Assembly: GCF_028288465.1 (NCBI RefSeq)
Contig: NZ_JAQBNR010000073.1
Span: 27,080 to 91,079 of the forward strand
Direction: 5' to 3'
Length of the DNA stretch: 64,000 nucleotides
DNA from: Ferruginibacter sp.
GTDB lineage: Bacteria; Bacteroidota; Bacteroidia; Chitinophagales; Chitinophagaceae
Part shown: piece by piece, positions 8,734 to 18,273 of the stretch
How the letters are laid out: every line of letters starts with the position of its first letter
How positions within the stretch are numbered: position 1 is the first letter of the stretch
Notes under the pieces: generated by a model
Databases searched by the model: none
What the model was told of the DNA's origin: nothing
What the model saw: the letters and a program-made list of their open reading frames with translations, nothing else
Position numbers and translations under genes: made by a program

Positions 8734-10896
8734 CTACAACCTGATTTTGAGGCCGCCGTTTGCAACAAAACCTTCCAGGGGCGCATAGCTATCTTTAAAA
8801 ACCGGATTGGTAAGTGTACCATTGAAAATGCTTTCAAATTTTGTTTGCCTTACGTCTCCAAAGTTTTCAAAATTGATGAAAAGAGAAAATGGCTTCCATA
8901 ATTTTTCAACAACCAATCCAGTAAGCCAGTAATCCCTCCCGGTGGTACCATCACTTAACTTTTGTTTGCTGAAATAATAGAACTCTGAACCAAACTTCCA
9001 TTTATCTTCGATTTCATACACCAAAGCCCCATTAAATCGGTGTTTGGGCGTAAGCCGGTTTTCCGTTATTGTACTATTATTATAAATTTTAGCATTGGTA
9101 TAAGTGTACCCCAGGTACAATGCCAGATCCTGGTAGCCCAGCCGGATATTTGTTTCGGCTCCCCTGGATACAATTTGCCCCGGAATATTTTGCAGCTGGG
9201 AGAAGCCACCAGCAACAGTTTCGATAAATAAGGGGTTTTTCAGGAGGGTATAAAAGAAAAATTGGTTGAGACTAAAGGATATTTTTTGAAAGGATGTTTT
9301 GTAATTAAGATCCCAGTTTGCGCCAACGCTTTTTTCCAGTTTATTAATAGCAGCATTAACCGGCATCACATTTTTGTACAACAACTTTTCGCTTTCCTCT
9401 GTAAAAATAGTAGGCGTTTTATAACCCAGCCCTCCACCAATGCGGCTTGTTAACTGAGGTGTAATAGTAAATAATGCAGAAATCCTTGGTAATAAAACAG
9501 CCCCATAATCATTTACATAATCTCCTCTTAAGCCTGTTTCTACAATAAGCCAACTGTAAGTATTCCAGGTATTTTGAATAAAAATACCCAGCGTAGTTTG
9601 ATTGTAATTTCTAAGAATTCCGGGTGTTGTTTGGTTTTCTTTAAAATGATCTGTTAATACATTTAATCCAGCTACCCAATCGCTTGCCTTCCGCTTGTTT
9701 ACAAAGGTGGCTTCTGTGAAACTGCTGTATTGAGTACCGTTAAACGAATAGTCCCTGCTGTTAATGATACGGTTAAAGTAACCGGCACTATTCTTTAATT
9801 TAAAACTGCTTTTATCGTTGAACTGGTGATCTAAAGTAAACTGAGTTGACAAACGTTTTGTTTTATTGCGCTCAAAGTAACTGTGCGTGCTGTCGCCCCT
9901 GCCTTCAATCAATTGCATATCTCCACCCAAACGATTTTCAAATGTGGTATTAACGCCAAAGTTGAATTTGGTTTTATCGGTGAAGTAAAAAAATAATTTA
10001 GGGTTAAGGGTATAGCGTTCAAATTTAGGAATGGCGGAAAAAGAGATGTTGGCCGGGTCATAAGCCATATTGGTGTTCCTTGAAACAAAAAATGTTACTC
10101 CTGCTTTTTTAAAACGTTGTCCATAAAAACTGTTTATATCCAGTCCGCCTGCGGATGTTGCATTGAAGTGGAAATTCAGTTCCATTTTATCTGCCGGTAC
10201 TTTAGTAATCAGGTTGATTAGTCCCGCAATTGCCCCACCTCCATAGAGCGTAGAAGAAGAACCTTTGATTATTTCCACCTGTCGTAAATCCAAAGGAGGC
10301 GTTTGCAGCAATCCCAATCCGCCTGCCGCGCCTGAAAAGACAGGAAATCCGTCTTTAAGGATTTGCGTATAGCGGCCATCCATGCCCTGGATGCGAATGC
10401 CCGCATTGCCCGTTGTGGGGGAGGTTTGCTGTGTCTGTATGCCCGTGCTTTCTGCCAGTAACATTCTGATATCACCCGGCCGCATGGTGGCTTCTTCATG
10501 CACTTCTTCCTCTGCAATAAATTCTACCCTTGTAGGCGTATTCCTGATGCTTCTGTTGGAACGGGTTGAATTTACGGTTACTTCCTCCAGTTCCCCCGGT
10601 AATGGTTCAAGAAAAATTTGAATAATACCGGGAGCTTTTACTGGAAAAACAAACTCCATCTCCAGCTCCTTATAACCAATGCTGCTTATTACAACTTCCC
10701 ATGTTCCATCCGGTACGTTATTGAATTGCATTTTACCCGTGCTATCTGAAATACCTGCCAGCTTTAATTTTTTAAATGTAATAGTAACGCCCGCTAATGT
10801 CTCCTGTTTCCCTTCAGTTCTGATAACAGCCATCAATGAATTTTGCGCTTTGGAAAAGAAAGGTAATAGTAACAATGCTATGATTAGTTTTTTCAC
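8734..10896 (-). CDS. TonB-dependent outer-membrane receptor
   Basis: 720 residues. A signal peptide is followed by a carboxypeptidase-regulatory-like domain (residues about 20-105, with TIT FKKLKLAGISDSTG), a plug domain (ADIRMLLAEST.., IRIQGMDGRYTQILKDGFPVF, VEIIKGSSSTLYGGGAIAGLINLITK) and a 22-strand-type beta barrel to the end, closing in LKIRL. It imports a large or scarce substrate across the outer membrane using TonB energy. The plug is of the siderophore/cobalamin type rather than SusC. No ligand can be assigned. A small cysteine-containing protein gene lies upstream, and a second receptor is divergent at 11792. Confidence 0.9.
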   Translation of the reverse strand: MKKLIIALLLLPFFSKAQNSLMAVIRTEGKQETLAGVTITFKKLKLAGISDSTGKMQFNNVPDGTWEVVISSIGYKELEMEFVFPVKAPGIIQIFLEPLPGELEEVTVNSTRSNRSIRNTPTRVEFIAEEEVHEEATMRPGDIRMLLAESTGIQTQQTSPTTGNAGIRIQGMDGRYTQILKDGFPVFSGAAGGLGLLQTPPLDLRQVEIIKGSSSTLYGGGAIAGLINLITKVPADKMELNFHFNATSAGGLDINSFYGQRFKKAGVTFFVSRNTNMAYDPANISFSAIPKFERYTLNPKLFFYFTDKTKFNFGVNTTFENRLGGDMQLIEGRGDSTHSYFERNKTKRLSTQFTLDHQFNDKSSFKLKNSAGYFNRIINSRDYSFNGTQYSSFTEATFVNKRKASDWVAGLNVLTDHFKENQTTPGILRNYNQTTLGIFIQNTWNTYSWLIVETGLRGDYVNDYGAVLLPRISALFTITPQLTSRIGGGLGYKTPTIFTEESEKLLYKNVMPVNAAINKLEKSVGANWDLNYKTSFQKISFSLNQFFFYTLLKNPLFIETVAGGFSQLQNIPGQIVSRGAETNIRLGYQDLALYLGYTYTNAKIYNNSTITENRLTPKHRFNGALVYEIEDKWKFGSEFYYFSKQKLSDGTTGRDYWLTGLVVEKLWKPFSLFINFENFGDVRQTKFESIFNGTLTNPVFKDSYAPLEGFVANGGLKIRL

Positions 10897-10971
10897 TTAA
10901 AATTTGATTTGCAATTAAATAATATAAGATTCGACTTTCAATGAGGAATATCGCAAGAAATAACGCAGGCA

Positions 10972-11484
10972 TCAAATTCTTAAACTATGTATAATCAGGT
11001 ACTTATTTAGTCGAGAAGTTGAAGTTATGATGGAGGGATGAAGATTGCTTTGAAACGCAGGATATTCTTCAGTTAAATGGGTATGTTTTGAGCAACATAT
11101 ACTTTGCTCATTTTCACTTTTTGTTATTTTTTTTACAACGGGCGCCGGAAGTTGCGCTCTGTCGGTACCGATATCAGAGATAGTAGCTACTTGTTGGCTG
11201 GTCCATTCAAAAGATGACAGGAGAAATAATACACCAACAATGATAATAAGCGTCTGTTTTACATACCGCTGTTTAAATACAGCAGCCATACTAAAAAACC
11301 CATGTTCAAATTGGTAGAACCTTTCTACAATTTCAAGAAAAAAAATAAACAGGGACGACAAGATATTGCCTTTAGATTTTCCATTGGGTAAAATGATTTG
11401 CTTTATTATCCTGTAACCAAAAAGGAATATATCAAGAACAAGGGCCCATACTTTACTACTTATTTGTTTTATTTCAGACCCCAT
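10972..11484 (-). CDS. Membrane-anchored hypothetical protein upstream of TonB receptor
   Basis: Up to 170 residues; an internal ATG at 11289 is an equally plausible start and would give 105 residues beginning just before a hydrophobic segment (TLIIIVGVLFLLSSF). The rest is soluble, with a CCSKHTHL cysteine/histidine motif. I do not recognise the family. Small proteins with Cys/His motifs often precede TonB receptors in metal-uptake loci of Bacteroidota, so a metal-sensing or metal-handling role is possible. It is 75 bases upstream of the receptor gene in the same direction, so probably co-transcribed. Confidence 0.55.
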   Translation of the reverse strand: MGSEIKQISSKVWALVLDIFLFGYRIIKQIILPNGKSKGNILSSLFIFFLEIVERFYQFEHGFFSMAAVFKQRYVKQTLIIIVGVLFLLSSFEWTSQQVATISDIGTDRAQLPAPVVKKITKSENEQSICCSKHTHLTEEYPAFQSNLHPSIITSTSRLNKYLIIHSLRI

Positions 11485-11791
11485 AACTACAAGCGGTAAA
11501 AATAATTGTTTTAAATTAAATGCAAAATTTGGTTTAGCCGACTGGCTGTTACAGCTGTTGCATTGCGAGTAATTTCTCCCATAAACTGGGATAAAGAAAG
11601 TTTTGTTTTAATGAGTAATATTTTCTGCTGATCCGTGAAATTTAATTTACTCTTCAGCAGCATTTTTAATTTTCACTAAAAGAGTGCAACAAAGCTTATT
11701 TTTCCGCATTGCGTCATTTTTTTCCCGAATGTAAAACATCTCTTCGCCCACATGTTTCACTTTTGCCGTCAATATAAACAGCAATACTATC

Positions 11792-13969
11792 ATGCATAAA
11801 ATTGTTACAGCGCTATTTGCTACACTATGTTTTAGAGCGGTAATTGCTCAACAGGTTAAAATATCAGACAGTGCCAAAATTTTAAAAGAAGTCATCCTGA
11901 CCGGATATAAAACTGTAAACGGTGTTGGGCATTTTTTGGAATCCAAAGACGGTATCATCTATGCCGGAAAGAAAAATGAAGTGATACTTGTTGACAGCCT
12001 GGATGCGAATAAGGCGGTTAACAATACCCGGCAAATACTGGGTCGGATACCGGGTTTGAATATCGTTGAAACTGAAAGCGGCGGTTTTACGGCCAATGGA
12101 ATTGCTACAAGAGGGTTGAATCCGATACAGAGTATTGAAATGAATACCCGTCAAAACGGCTATAACATCAGCGCCGATATTTTCGGGTACAACGAAGCCT
12201 ATTACATTCCTCCAATGGAAGGAGTAAGTCGTATTGAAATGGTAAGAGGCGCATCCTCTTTACAATTCGGTTCTCAATTTGGCGGGCTGGTAAACTATGT
12301 GACAAAAGATGCACCGGTAAACAAACCATTTGAATTTACCACGTCACAAACTGTTGGAAGTTTCGGGTTGTTTAACTCTTTCAATTCAATTGGTGGCAAT
12401 TATAAAAAGATAAGCTATTACGGGTTTCTCCAATACCGCTATATTGACGGCTACCGGCCCAACAGCAGGCAGTGGCAGCTGTCAGGTTTTGGTAAGTTTC
12501 AATATAAACCATCATCCAAAACCAATGTGGGTGTTGAGTACTCCGTACTTCGTAATAAAATAAAAATGCCTGGTGGTTTAACAGACAGTATGTTTGAAGC
12601 CAATCCAAAAGCATCCACCCGGGCAAGAAACTGGCTAAAGAGCCCATGGAATGTAGTAACTGCGTATGCAAACTTTACACCGTCTGTTAATACAACGATA
12701 AGCATAAAAACAACTTATCTTTTCAGTAACCGTTCGCTTGTGTGGCGGAATGAAGATGGTGGTCCGGAAGCATTTGATGAGATAGATCCGGCCACGGGTA
12801 CTTATGTTCCGCGGGAAGTTGGCAGAGAGGACATGCACAACTCAACAACTGAACTGCGTTTTTCAAATATCTATTCGTTGGGAAAACAAAAATCGACCAT
12901 TGGAGGTGGTATCAGGTATAGCTACGCATGGTTCAAACGGCAAGGAGGTGGTGAAGGAACAACCAACAGTGATTTTGATTTATCCATTGCAGGCAATTGG
13001 GGATATGATTTAGATTTCACAACTACTAACATAGCTCCATTTGTTGAAAATATTTTCAGAATCGGAGACAAGTTTACAATTACTCCGGGATTTAGATTCG
13101 AATATCTAAAAAGTACAGCAAAAGGATATAAAATTGTAGATAACGCAAAGCAAACACCAGATGAAAACCGCACGAGAACTTTCCCTCTTTTCGGCACCGG
13201 GTTAGAATTTAAGCCAACTCATAACACCAGTATCTATGGTAATTTCAGCCAGGCATACCGGCCCATTGATTATAGCCAGTTGGAGCCATTTGGTATCACA
13301 TCCAGAATAGACCCCAATTTAAAAGATGCTTACGGGTTCAATGCTGATGTAGGTTACAGGGGAACTGTCAAAAACTTTCTAAACTTTGATATAGGTGGCT
13401 TTTACATGGGGTACAATAACCGCACTGGTGTATTGGTTAAAACAGATACGGTAACGGGGACTAATTACTCCATTAGAAAAAATATTGCCAACAGCGTTCA
13501 TAAGGGTATTGAAAGTTATGTTGAGTTTAATTTGCTAAAGTACCTGAATACAAAATCGAAATATGGCTTGAGTATCTTTAATTCGTTTGCTTACATTAAT
13601 GCAAAATATACAACCGGAGAATTTAAGGGAAACAGGGTTGAAGCTGCAGCCAAAACCATCAACAGAGTTGGTTTAATATTCAGCGATAAATATTTTTCTA
13701 CAACCTTTCAGGTCAACTACGTGGGAGATGCGTATGGCGATGCCTCGAACATAAAAACAAGTCAGGACCCGATAGCAGGATATATACCGGCATATACTGT
13801 TCTTGATTTAAGCGCCACCTACAAGTATAAAAATTATGCACTAAAGATTGGGTCTAATAATTTAACTGACAAAGCATATTTCACCCGCAGGACAGATGAG
13901 TATCCCGGTCCGGGAATTATTCCTTCTATTGGAAGGAGCTTTTATGTGGGTATCAGTGCTAAGTTTTAG
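11792..13969 (+). CDS. TonB-dependent receptor, FecA/ferric-siderophore type
   Basis: 725 residues. A signal peptide ending near residue 19 (FRAVIAQQ) is followed by a plug domain with ARQILGRIPGLNI-type segment, GIATRGLNPIQSIEMNTRQNGYNI, and MEGVSRIEMVRGASSLQFGSQFGGLVNYVTK, then a beta barrel closing in the aromatic-rich terminal strand SFYVGISAKF. This arrangement is typical of ferric citrate/siderophore receptors (FecA-like) of Bacteroidota. There is no carboxypeptidase-like N-terminal domain, unlike the receptor at 8734. Substrate specificity is inferred only from the general resemblance. It is divergent from the 10972-11484 gene. Confidence 0.88.
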   Translation: MHKIVTALFATLCFRAVIAQQVKISDSAKILKEVILTGYKTVNGVGHFLESKDGIIYAGKKNEVILVDSLDANKAVNNTRQILGRIPGLNIVETESGGFTANGIATRGLNPIQSIEMNTRQNGYNISADIFGYNEAYYIPPMEGVSRIEMVRGASSLQFGSQFGGLVNYVTKDAPVNKPFEFTTSQTVGSFGLFNSFNSIGGNYKKISYYGFLQYRYIDGYRPNSRQWQLSGFGKFQYKPSSKTNVGVEYSVLRNKIKMPGGLTDSMFEANPKASTRARNWLKSPWNVVTAYANFTPSVNTTISIKTTYLFSNRSLVWRNEDGGPEAFDEIDPATGTYVPREVGREDMHNSTTELRFSNIYSLGKQKSTIGGGIRYSYAWFKRQGGGEGTTNSDFDLSIAGNWGYDLDFTTTNIAPFVENIFRIGDKFTITPGFRFEYLKSTAKGYKIVDNAKQTPDENRTRTFPLFGTGLEFKPTHNTSIYGNFSQAYRPIDYSQLEPFGITSRIDPNLKDAYGFNADVGYRGTVKNFLNFDIGGFYMGYNNRTGVLVKTDTVTGTNYSIRKNIANSVHKGIESYVEFNLLKYLNTKSKYGLSIFNSFAYINAKYTTGEFKGNRVEAAAKTINRVGLIFSDKYFSTTFQVNYVGDAYGDASNIKTSQDPIAGYIPAYTVLDLSATYKYKNYALKIGSNNLTDKAYFTRRTDEYPGPGIIPSIGRSFYVGISAKF

Positions 13970-14013
13970 CTAGGAAAAGTGGTGATATTAGTGCAGGCAT
14001 ACTCTTTTCAGCC

Positions 14014-14229
14014 CTAAGAACAACAAGAGTTATTCATCTGTATGGGCGGGCACTTTATAGTACCATAAGTGCAAAATACACAACAATCTCCTTCTTTAGG
14101 TTTTAGTGTTGTTTCGCAATTGGTACATTTATAAAAGTATTGACATGCATACGTTGGCATTGTTTCCTCTTTTTGAAAACCGCAGTGAGGGCAGGTAATG
14201 ATTGATTGCAATAAGATTGTTTTTTCCAT
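14014..14229 (-). CDS. GDCCVxC-domain protein, mercury-locus associated
   Basis: 71 residues rich in cysteine. N-terminal CPHCG and later CTNC make a small zinc-ribbon-like pair, and GDCCVFCTYGTIKCPP carries the GDCCVxC signature; some relatives are selenoproteins, but the cysteine version is encoded here. These proteins occur beside MerT-type transporters. It ends the mer operon, 3 bases after merTP. Its molecular role is not known; heavy-metal binding or passing of mercury is inferred from cysteines and neighbours. Confidence 0.75.
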   Translation of the reverse strand: MEKTILLQSIITCPHCGFQKEETMPTYACQYFYKCTNCETTLKPKEGDCCVFCTYGTIKCPPIQMNNSCCS

Positions 14230-14232
14230 TTG

Positions 14233-14925
14233 TTATTTCTTTTTTTCGCAGCATGATTCCGACGAATCGTTACATGATTTTTCTTTTTCGTTTTTATCAC
14301 CAAGGATATTTATATAGTCATAGCCCTTTACTTTATAGCCTGTTTTACTGATTGCCGCTTCAATAGTTTTTACGTTAACTTTAGATTTATCGAAAGTGAC
14401 CAGGCTGCTATGGTTGGCATAAGAAGTTTGATAGCCTAACACGCCATTTACTTTAGCTATTTCATTGTTTACTTCCGCTTCACAACTTTCGCAACTTATA
14501 CCTTGTATGGTAAACTTTACCTGTTGCCTGTTATCAACTAATGCGGCTGTTGTTAATTGCAGTTTGGGTTTGGGGTAAAATATTTTTGCATACAGAGGAA
14601 AAGTCATCATCAGCAAAGCAAAACCAGTTACAATAGCTAAAAAGCTTTTTGATTGAAGGAATAAAGCCTTCTTTGTTGTATCACAATTGCAATCGATATC
14701 GTTTGTTGCAACTTGTCTTAATTTGAGATACCAGGCAAAGGCTAATACAGCAATTGATAGTCCTATCAGATAAGGTCTTGCATTTTCTATCCACGAAAAG
14801 TTTGCAGCAATGCTGCTACTCCCGGCAAGTAGTGCAATAGCAGGAGTTATACAGCATAGTGAAGCTGCAATTGCTGACAGAACGCCAGCACCAGTAAATG
14901 TGCCAGATGATTTTAAACTTATCAT
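14233..14925 (-). CDS. merTP: Mercuric transport protein MerTP (MerT-MerP fusion)
   Basis: 230 residues. The N-terminal half is MerT-like with three membrane segments: the first carries the paired cysteines (SLCCITPAIALLAG, residues 24-25), and two more span about residues 50-65 and 95-115. The C-terminal part is an HMA/MerP domain with GISCESCEAEV near residues 145-155. The fusion moves Hg(II) or a similar thiophilic cation across the inner membrane. No mercuric reductase is in the window, so the fate of the ion is unknown. A cysteine-rich C-terminal tail (SCNDSSESCCEKKK) may add binding. Its start overlaps the stop of the broken ArsR gene. Confidence 0.82.
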   Translation of the reverse strand: MISLKSSGTFTGAGVLSAIAASLCCITPAIALLAGSSSIAANFSWIENARPYLIGLSIAVLAFAWYLKLRQVATNDIDCNCDTTKKALFLQSKSFLAIVTGFALLMMTFPLYAKIFYPKPKLQLTTAALVDNRQQVKFTIQGISCESCEAEVNNEIAKVNGVLGYQTSYANHSSLVTFDKSKVNVKTIEAAISKTGYKVKGYDYINILGDKNEKEKSCNDSSESCCEKKK

Positions 14926-15299
14926 GCTGTTTCCAGTTTTAGCGTTTGTGCCTTAATATGCCTAAAGAAAGGCTTTAATATTTCATGTTTTCATTAGCAA
15001 GAGAATAATAAATTGTCTGGCCTTTTTTCCCGGTTGCAACTATGTTTCCATCTTTCAACTTTCATAGGTGTTGCGATACCGCGGGAATACTCATACCCAA
15101 TATATCAGCAAGATCGCAGGGGCATAATTCTTTTTCTTCTTCCAAGTAAATAAATAATCTTCAGCCTGACTTCATTGCCGGCTAGAGCGAGTACAGCAGA
15201 TAAATTACCAAAGGACTTTTTAGCAGCTTTCAGCTTTATTTTACAATCCTTTATTTGTTCATAGTCTGCAAATTGCTTGATGCAGGTGTTATTTTCCAT
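14922..15299 (-). pseudogene. Broken ArsR-family repressor gene of the mer operon
   Basis: From an ATG at 15299 the reading frame gives an ArsR/SmtB N-terminus (LAGNEVRLKIIYLL), but a frameshift occurs around 15130-15144. In the shifted frame the text continues with ELCPCDLADILGMSIPAVSQHL, the ArsR metal site and recognition helix, then an in-frame TGA at 15062-15064 where the family has arginine, then KLKDGNIVATGKKGQTIYYSLANENMK, and a second frameshift around 14976-14983 restores LKPFFRHIKAQ up to a TGA that overlaps the merTP start. Three independent lesions make it a pseudogene, or a sequence with several errors; one lesion is a stop, not a homopolymer slip. Confidence 0.8.
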
Positions 15300-15976
15300 G
15301 ACATGAAGGTATGGGAAAGAATTATTTAAGCAAATACTTAAATGTAACCGGAAATTTTTTTCAGTAGCCGGCCTTCTGTATCCAATAGACGCCACCATTA
15401 CAATTGCAGATAATATTTAGAAGAATATGAATAACAAATAATTTATTATTCAGGTTGCTTGAAACAAACAAAGAACTAAGGCAGGCAAGCATTCCAACAT
15501 CTTTTTTGTAGCCTTATTTATAAGTATATCCGAATGACTGAAAAGTGAAATTTTTAATTTACCTACGACCTGTGGCTATAATCTTCCCCATGTACAATGG
15601 GTGCATGATAACCTGCCTGAAACTTTTCAAAATGAAGAATCAATTAAAAATGTCTTCCAATTCCTAATGTTGCAAAAACTCAGCTTAGACAGCTTACATC
15701 CCATAGTTGTAAACTTTTGTAGCCGGGCTTTTTTGTCTTTGTAGCACCTAAAGAGCACGAATATAACTATTTTCTAATTTCCACAATCCTTTAGGATTGG
15801 CGACCAGGTTCGAGATAATCCATCAGGAGATTATGCACAACTTTAGACTAATTTCATAAGTAAATAAATCTTATTCCTGTTTGCTTTGAGACAGGTAGAA
15901 CCATGCGATCACATTGAATATCGAAATAGGAATTATCGTTCTCAATAGTCTTTAGTATCACTGTGAAAAGCAAAAA
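15300..15976. other. Gene-free region
   Basis: About 680 bases with no ORF of credible composition in either strand. It should hold the promoter of the mer operon near 15310-15350 and the 3' end of the response regulator transcript. I see no repeat, tRNA or clear terminator. Confidence 0.4.
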
Positions 15977-16399
15977 TTATAATGGTTGAGGCAATTGTGC
16001 ATTACTCCAATAAGCAACTATGGTGGCAATTTGATGCTTTAAGTCTTCATAACTATTGGGCTTTGTAAAATAACCTTGTATAGATCTTGAGTATGCGTCA
16101 ACAATTGTTTGTGGATCGAAAGAGGTTGAAAGAAATATGTATGGAATGCACCTAAGCCTTAGTTCGTCACTGGAATGCACTTTGTCGCGCAATTCGAAAC
16201 CTGACATTTTAGGCATGTTAATATCGGAAATTATAAGAAAAAAAATTTCTTTAGATGCGTTAAAAAATTCCAATGCTGCTTTTGCTTCTGAAAAGAGAAT
16301 CAATCGATTTGGGATATTGAGTTCGCTAAAAACCGTCTGCAAAAAATCTTGGTCATCAGGGTCATCTTCAATAATAACGATTGGTCCGTTCTTGTTCAT
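15977..16399 (-). CDS. Single-domain response regulator (CheY-like)
   Basis: 140 residues from the ATG at 16399; the longer frame up to 16486 has poor composition before that. A receiver domain: IVIIEDDPDDQDFL (acidic pocket EDD), LIISDINMPKMSGFEL (phospho-acceptor aspartate near residue 66), YIFLSTSFD (threonine/serine switch) and GYFTKPNSYEDL (conserved lysine). No output domain, so it acts by protein contact or phosphotransfer. This class (rcp1-type) is common in Bacteroidota. No kinase gene is adjacent, so its partner is unknown. Confidence 0.88.
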   Translation of the reverse strand: MNKNGPIVIIEDDPDDQDFLQTVFSELNIPNRLILFSEAKAALEFFNASKEIFFLIISDINMPKMSGFELRDKVHSSDELRLRCIPYIFLSTSFDPQTIVDAYSRSIQGYFTKPNSYEDLKHQIATIVAYWSNAQLPQPL

Positions 16400-17029
16400 C
16401 TTTTCCAGGAGGTTAGGGTTAAAGGTGAATATATTTGAGTAAAAAAAATGTTTTTCTTTTAACTTTATTTTCATAATAGCAACCATGAGTGCTTATTTAA
16501 AACCATTATTAATGACAGTAACTCATGGAGCCAGTGCTTTCTAAACGAATCTTTTGATAATAGTTTAAAATTGATTTATAAGAAACTAAAATCGTTTGAA
16601 TCCTTCGTCCTGAAAACTGACGGATAGAAATCTACGACTACTAAATATTCTGAGTAAGAGGGTTTATGATTTAATGATTACACGTTAGATCGCTGGTTAT
16701 TCGTACTTAGCCTGCTGGAAAATTCCTGTGTTAAAACTTGAAAGTTTTTTTAAGCATTATAATACTCCCAGACCAAAAGGCTAAGTTTCGTAACAGATTA
16801 GTAACTATTATAACCATTCCCCACTTGCCTGATGTAACTCCATCAAAATTGGTTCATACCGATTCCGGGCAATTTTCAAATTCTATTCGTGTCATTTTCA
16901 GATTCTTCAGGGAGGTTGTCCTACCTCGTTTACCCATTATCACACCTCTTTTGGAAAAGTATTTGCAACTAATTTACTGACGACTTCTTTGAAGTGAAAT
17001 TGATTTGTGAACAAGAAAAATTAAGTGTC
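16400..17029. other. Gene-free region at the left edge of the Tra block
   Basis: Around 630 bases between divergent units, AT-rich, with no credible ORF. If the Tra block is a mobile element its left end should lie here or further left, but I see no tRNA, integrase or terminal repeat that marks it. Confidence 0.35.
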
Positions 17030-17494
17030 ATGCTAAGTTCAATTACCTGGGGGCAGTATCTAAGCAGTATTGCTCTCCTTTTACTTTTCTATTACGGTTT
17101 TGTTGCCTTTCGGTATTTTAAGTGGGAAATACTTGGAGTCATAGGTATCAAAAAGATCGATGGCAGTTCAGTTGCCATACCCTCGATGGCCGAATTTAAA
17201 TCTTCGATGGAAGGTGAAAGCCACGAAAGCTATCTTCCCAAACCTGCAACAGATATTGATATTTCCCCGCTGGTGCAATCTTTCACAGATGAAATAACAG
17301 CGTACATACGGGAAGCTGAAAGAAACATCAGTAAAGATGAATTATTGTATTCAATTAAACTAGTAGCTATGAAATATCCAGCGCTTAAAAACGCAGATTG
17401 CAACGATGAAATGCGTCAGTTCATCATCTGGGAAGCAAACAATAAATATCCAAATATCATGCAGTCAAATGATGCGCTGCATCTTTGGCAATGA
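17030..17494 (+). CDS. Membrane-anchored protein at the head of the Tra operon
   Basis: 154 residues from the ATG at 17030; an upstream ATG in frame is less likely because the membrane segment SIALLLLFYYGFVAFRYF follows this start directly. After one N-terminal membrane helix the rest is soluble and moderately acidic with no known motif. Similar small membrane proteins precede DUF4134/TraE in Chitinophagaceae conjugation loci. It is likely the first gene of the operon that continues through traN. Function unknown. Confidence 0.65.
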   Translation: MLSSITWGQYLSSIALLLLFYYGFVAFRYFKWEILGVIGIKKIDGSSVAIPSMAEFKSSMEGESHESYLPKPATDIDISPLVQSFTDEITAYIREAERNISKDELLYSIKLVAMKYPALKNADCNDEMRQFIIWEANNKYPNIMQSNDALHLWQ

Positions 17495-17594
17495 TCTGAA
17501 AACTATGCTTCATTGTGCGGTGTGGATGGGTTAGTAAGTGAGTTTTGGCACAATGGAGCATTCTTTTAAATCTTCATAATTTAAAATAGAGCGT

Positions 17595-17927
17595 ATGAAA
17601 TGTGTGAGAGAAAAAAACAAAACCAGGCGACAACTGCTGAGTTTGGGAGTAACCGGCATATTGATGCTGATGTCATTTTGTGCAATTGCACAGGACGGTA
17701 ACGCTGGCATTAACGAAGCCAATACCAAAGTGCGAAGCTATTTCGCTTCAGGGACCAATTTGATGTATGCGGTTGGTGCTATTGTCGGGCTAATTGGGGC
17801 GGTTAAGGTTTACCAAAAGTGGAACAGTGGTGATCATGACACCGGAAAAGTTGCTGCTGCCTGGTTTGGCAGTTGCGTCTTTTTGGTAATTGTTGCAACG
17901 GTTATCCGGTCATTTTTTGGCGTGTAA
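17595..17927 (+). CDS. traE: TraE-like conjugation protein (DUF4134)
   Basis: 110 residues. A signal-like N-terminus (LLSLGVTGILMLMSFCAIAQ) precedes INEANTKVRSYFASGTNLMYAVGAIVGLIGAVKVYQKWNSGD, the DUF4134 signature of TraE in the CTnDOT-type conjugation apparatus, and a second membrane helix near the end. The fold resembles small VirB2/pilin-like subunits with two helices. It is followed by traF and the ATPase gene, the same order as in Bacteroidota conjugative transposons. I assign it with confidence by pattern and order. Confidence 0.88.
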   Translation: MKCVREKNKTRRQLLSLGVTGILMLMSFCAIAQDGNAGINEANTKVRSYFASGTNLMYAVGAIVGLIGAVKVYQKWNSGDHDTGKVAAAWFGSCVFLVIVATVIRSFFGV

Positions 17928-17937
17928 AAAAATTATT

Positions 17938-18273
17938 ATGAGCAACAGTGTCTATCAAATCAACAAGGGCATCAACAAGTCCATCGAATTTAAAGGGCTG
18001 AAAGCGCAATACATTTGGTACCTCGGCGGTGGGCTTGTTGTGTTGCTCATTTTTTTTGCAATCATCTATATTATTGGACTGAATATTTTCTTTTGCCTGG
18101 CCCTCATTGTAAGCCTGGCAACTGGCCTGTTTATGTATGTATATAAACTAAGCCGAACTTATGGCGAACATGGTTTAATGAAGAAAGTGGCAAAGAAAGC
18201 TGTTCCGAACGTCATTAAAAGCTATTCTATTAATCTTTTCAAAAAGCAATTGCACCGTGAAAAATCTTTTTGA
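17938..18273 (+). CDS. traF: TraF-like conjugation protein (DUF4133)
   Basis: 111 residues from the ATG at 17938, 10 bases after traE stops; the longer frame overlaps traE and has no family support. VYQINKGINKSIEFKGLKAQYIWYLGGGLV is the DUF4133 N-terminus, followed by two adjacent membrane helices, as in VirB3-like proteins. It works with the TraG-type ATPase in the inner-membrane complex of the transfer channel. Its 3' end overlaps the ATPase gene by 17 bases, which suggests translational coupling. Confidence 0.85.
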   Translation: MSNSVYQINKGINKSIEFKGLKAQYIWYLGGGLVVLLIFFAIIYIIGLNIFFCLALIVSLATGLFMYVYKLSRTYGEHGLMKKVAKKAVPNVIKSYSINLFKKQLHREKSF

